Source: G965215055 sp965215055 (GTDB lineage: Bacteria; Pseudomonadota; Gammaproteobacteria; UBA4575). From it: a stretch of 64,000 nt of DNA. The stretch is taken from contig OZ244046.1 of assembly GCA_965215055.1 (NCBI GenBank), positions 1,240,001 through 1,304,000 of the forward strand, given 5' to 3'. The position numbers and the translations under genes were made by a program. How positions within the stretch are numbered: position 1 is the first letter of the stretch; each line of letters starts with the position of its first letter. Positions 61,609 to 64,000 of the stretch are shown here, one piece after another. Below the pieces are notes generated by a model. It was not told the DNA's origin, searched no databases, and saw only the letters and a list, made by a program, of their open reading frames with translations.

Positions 61609-63174
61609 TTACAGGAGAATCAGGCTTTTCTTTCGTACCCCAAACAGAAACAGCGCGCTAACATACAACACTGCGCTCAGTAGCATAAGGGCCAATAGTA
61701 CCAAAACACGTTCCGGCCCGTTCCAGTTTAACCACTGGTTGGGGTTGGGCAACAGCACAAACAGTGCAATGGCCATTATTAAAGTTGCCATACAGATTTG
61801 TGCCACGTACTTTAGCCAACCGAATTGCCTGAGAATTATCGCCGCGCCATCAAGTTTTCTGAACAACAAAGCAGTATTTACATATGCGGCCAGCGAGGTT
61901 GCAAATGCTAGTGCTGCATGCGGCCCTGTTAAATGCCAATGTGTCCACACCCACAAGAAGACAAGGTTCAGTACTATGTTACACAACATAGCGATAACAC
62001 CTATCTTTACTGGTGTCTTAGTATCTTGGCGGGAATAAAACCCCGATGCCAACACCTTTATTAAAATAAACGCAGGTAATCCGAGCGCATACGTCATCAG
62101 ACTGAGTGCAGTCATGGAGGTATCGGCCGCGCTGAACTGCCGGTATTGTATAAGTGATATTAAAATCGGCTTTGCCAGTATAATCAGGCCGAGCATAGCG
62201 GGCATGGCAATCAAAATGGAAATTCGCAAGGCCCAGTCCAGCGTCTGGTTGAATCCTTCCCTAGACTGATTTACATGTTGTTTGGCCAATCTTGGCAGGA
62301 TAACAGTGGTGGTGGCAACGCCGAAAATCGCCAAAGGTAACTCAACAAAGCGGTCGGACATATACAACCAGCTAATACTGCCTGCTGCCAGAAATGAAGC
62401 GATAAGCGTGTTGATCAACAAATTAATTTGCACTACTGAGGACCCGAAAATAGCTGGGAGCATAAGGCGAATGATTTTTTTTACTCCCTCCGTTGCACCA
62501 CGTAATGAAAATTCAGGTAGCAGCCCTATTTGGCGTAAAAAGGGAATTTGAAATACAAGTTGCACCACGCCACCGACGAATACTCCCCAAGCTAACGCGA
62601 CAACAGGTTGTTCAAGTCTGGGTGCCAACCACAGAGTTGCCGCAATCAGTGACAGATTAAGCAAAGTTGGCGTAAAAGCCGGAACCGCGAAGCGGTTAAA
62701 GGTATTTAAGATACCTGCCGATAAAGCAGTTAGCGATATAAAAAGGATGTAAGGAAAGGTGATACGCAGCATTTGGGTTGCCAAGTCGAAACGCCCTTCG
62801 TCATTGACGAACCCGGGTGCAAACACATATATAAGCATAGGTGCGAGAATGACGCCCAGAATACTGACCAGGGTCAGGATTACGCCGAGCGTCCCGGCAA
62901 CGTGATTAATCAAGGCCTTCAATTCGGGTTGCGAGTGTTTTTCCCTGTATTCTGACAAGACTGGTACAAAGGCCTGCGAAAAGGCACCCTCAGCGAATAG
63001 ACGACGTAGAAAATTGGGGATGCGAAATGCTACGAAAAAAGCATCAGTGCTGGCGGTTGCCCCTAAAAATATGAAAATCACTGCGTCCCTCACGTAGCCG
63101 AATATCCTTGATATGAAGGTCATCGCACTAATTAGGGCCGTGGATTTAAACAGTGTCCGATGTTCAGCCATCAC
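61609..63174 (-). CDS. murJ: Lipid II flippase MurJ
   Basis: A 521-residue MOP-superfamily membrane protein with about 13-14 helices that moves lipid II across the inner membrane for peptidoglycan synthesis. The first helix region SAMTFISRIFGYVRDAVIF, FRIPNFLRRLFAEGAFSQAF and LASGFYSRQDTKTPVKIG are typical, including the essential arginines. Two ATGs stand in tandem at the start. Divergent from rpsT, and first gene of the run to ispH. Confidence 0.96.
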   Translation of the reverse strand: MMAEHRTLFKSTALISAMTFISRIFGYVRDAVIFIFLGATASTDAFFVAFRIPNFLRRLFAEGAFSQAFVPVLSEYREKHSQPELKALINHVAGTLGVILTLVSILGVILAPMLIYVFAPGFVNDEGRFDLATQMLRITFPYILFISLTALSAGILNTFNRFAVPAFTPTLLNLSLIAATLWLAPRLEQPVVALAWGVFVGGVVQLVFQIPFLRQIGLLPEFSLRGATEGVKKIIRLMLPAIFGSSVVQINLLINTLIASFLAAGSISWLYMSDRFVELPLAIFGVATTTVILPRLAKQHVNQSREGFNQTLDWALRISILIAMPAMLGLIILAKPILISLIQYRQFSAADTSMTALSLMTYALGLPAFILIKVLASGFYSRQDTKTPVKIGVIAMLCNIVLNLVFLWVWTHWHLTGPHAALAFATSLAAYVNTALLFRKLDGAAIILRQFGWLKYVAQICMATLIMAIALFVLLPNPNQWLNWNGPERVLVLLALMLLSAVLYVSALFLFGVRKKSLILL

Positions 63175-63282
63175 AAGTACCTTTAAGCAAAATTGAATCG
63201 TTCATGAGGTTGACATTTACATCTCTTAACCACCATAATTCGCGGCTGCAACAACGAAACACTGGAAAAACGGGGATAGATA

Positions 63283-63543
63283 TTGGCAAACACTGCATCA
63301 GCTCGGAAATGTGCGCGACAAGCCGTGAAAAATCGCCTGCATAATAACAGTCAGCGCTCAAATTTACGTACCAGAATCAAGGCCGTAGTCAAATCTATTC
63401 ACGCTGGCGATAGAAATGTTGCTGAAGAAGCCTACAAGCTGGCTGTTCCCGTCATTGACGCCGCGGTGAAAAAAAAGCTCATTCATGCCAATAAAGCAGC
63501 GCGACATAAAAGTCGCCTCAATACGCGCATCAAGGCCATGTAA
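63283..63543 (+). CDS. rpsT: 30S ribosomal protein S20
   Basis: An 86-residue basic protein binding 16S rRNA. MANTASARKCARQAVKNRLH and RTRIKAVVKSIHAGD are S20 sequence, and the end reads KSRLNTRIKAM. The start is TTG at 63283; no ATG is available. E. coli rpsT also begins with UUG, and that weak start is part of its autoregulation. GGGGAT lies a few bases upstream as ribosome binding site. Confidence 0.97.
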   Translation: MANTASARKCARQAVKNRLHNNSQRSNLRTRIKAVVKSIHAGDRNVAEEAYKLAVPVIDAAVKKKLIHANKAARHKSRLNTRIKAM

Positions 63544-63589
63544 TTCAGCGTCACCCGAAACTATTGCAACCTGCCACTAGAACCTGGAT

Positions 63590-64000
63590 TTACAACACGA
63601 CCAGATTATCGCGGTGAATGAGTTCGGGTTCATCTACGTAACCCAATATAGCCTCAATATTACTACTTGCCTTGCCCTGTAACTGTTGGGTTTCATCGGC
63701 TGAATAATTTATCAAGCCACGCGCGACCTCTCGGCCGCCACTATCTACACAACTTACGACTTCACCACGATCAAAACTACCTTTTACCTTTTTTACCCCA
63801 ATGGGCAGCAGACTTTTTCCAGCCTTACGAATTACGTTACAAGCACCTTCATCCAGCGTTAACTCTCCACGAGTATAAAGCTGGTTTGCAATCCACTGTT
63901 TGCGTGCGGCGAGTGGTTCAGTATCAGGTAGCAAGAGCGAACCGTGCGCTTCGTTATTTGCGATATCAAGCAAAACATCTGTGATTTTTCCTGATGCGAT
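63590..64000 (-). CDS. proB: Glutamate 5-kinase, C-terminal part (cut by window end)
   Basis: The frame runs open off the window's right end; 136 codons are visible. The beginning (IASGKITDVL) is the end of the amino-acid kinase domain. The rest, including ARKQWIANQL, TLDEGACNVIRKAGKSLLP, FDRGEVVSCVD and NIEAILGYVDEPELIHRDN, is the C-terminal PUA domain of ProB, which makes gamma-glutamyl phosphate for proline. The obg and rpmA genes often found upstream would lie outside the window. Convergent with rpsT. Confidence 0.93.
   Translation of the reverse strand: MASGKITDVLLDIANNEAHGSLLLPDTEPLAARKQWIANQLYTRGELTLDEGACNVIRKAGKSLLPIGVKKVKGSFDRGEVVSCVDSGGREVARGLINYSADETQQLQGKASSNIEAILGYVDEPELIHRDNLVVL

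Noticed and set aside
1..64000. Search by eye for tRNA genes, rRNA, CRISPR arrays, insertion sequences, integrases and attachment sites
   Set aside because: None was recognised. Gaps between genes are short and carry no repeat arrays, and no transposase or phage gene was seen.

Overview
The window is a stretch of bacterial chromosome of moderate G+C (judged by eye, not computed), densely packed with genes on both strands. Gene content and order point to a non-enteric gammaproteobacterium. Several blocks match the order I remember from Pseudomonas: glyQ-glyS-gmhB-plsC, glnA-ntrB-ntrC, rhodanese-grxC-secB next to envC-ctpA, and yciK/mupP/ubiG/mtaD/mtnA/gyrA/serC. The murJ-ribF-ileS-lspA-ispH block next to rpsT also fits. 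I cannot name the genus. I saw no rRNA, tRNA, CRISPR array, prophage or insertion sequence.

Layout. 1-2.5 kb: a FIST-domain sensor protein and a Tas-type aldo/keto reductase. 2.6-6.9 kb (minus): glycyl-tRNA synthetase genes with gmhB and an acyltransferase. 7-11.5 kb: the nitrogen control block glnA-ntrB-ntrC, with a textbook sigma-54 promoter and paired NtrC sites upstream of glnA. 11.5-14.7 kb (minus): rhodanese-grxC-secB-gpsA-pyrD. 14.7-18.2 kb: an ArsR-type regulator, envC, ctpA and a tiny zinc-ribbon protein. 18.2-24.5 kb: nadC, an alanine/glycine symporter, egtD, argF, argD and a lone urate-oxidase-type membrane domain. 24.6-28.4 kb: hyuB, an asparagine-synthetase-like enzyme that looks like N-acetylglutaminylglutamine amide synthetase, and grxD. 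28.4-33.6 kb: rnt, argG, mlaA, an unrecognised zinc-knuckle protein, an unlisted 52-residue gene, folE and yciI. 33.7-38.5 kb: yciO, a site-2 protease, trpS, scpA, scpB and an endonuclease-III relative. 38.5-49 kb: a minus-strand run ubiG-mupP-rmuC-cysC-yciK, then methylthioadenosine salvage genes mtaD/mtnA, gyrA and serC. 49-56.2 kb (minus): ammonium transporter amt and, upstream of it, a five-gene signalling operon. 56.3-64 kb: ispH-lspA-ileS-ribF-murJ (minus), rpsT (plus) and the 3' part of proB.

The most unusual block is 50.8-56.2 kb. Five tightly linked genes encode a STAS anti-sigma-factor antagonist, a receiver-PP2C phosphatase, an RsbW-like kinase, a periplasmic amino-acid/amide-type binding protein, and a membrane histidine kinase with a long helical periplasmic domain. 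No ABC permease or ATPase accompanies the binding protein. This suggests a TorT/TorS-like periplasmic sensor pair feeding a partner-switching cascade. It lies next to amt, which itself has a sigma-54-like promoter. The other non-housekeeping points are enzymes found without their usual partners (hyuB, asnO-type synthetase, egtD, class 1B pyrD, cysC, Urate_ox_N domain) and three small or unrecognised proteins.
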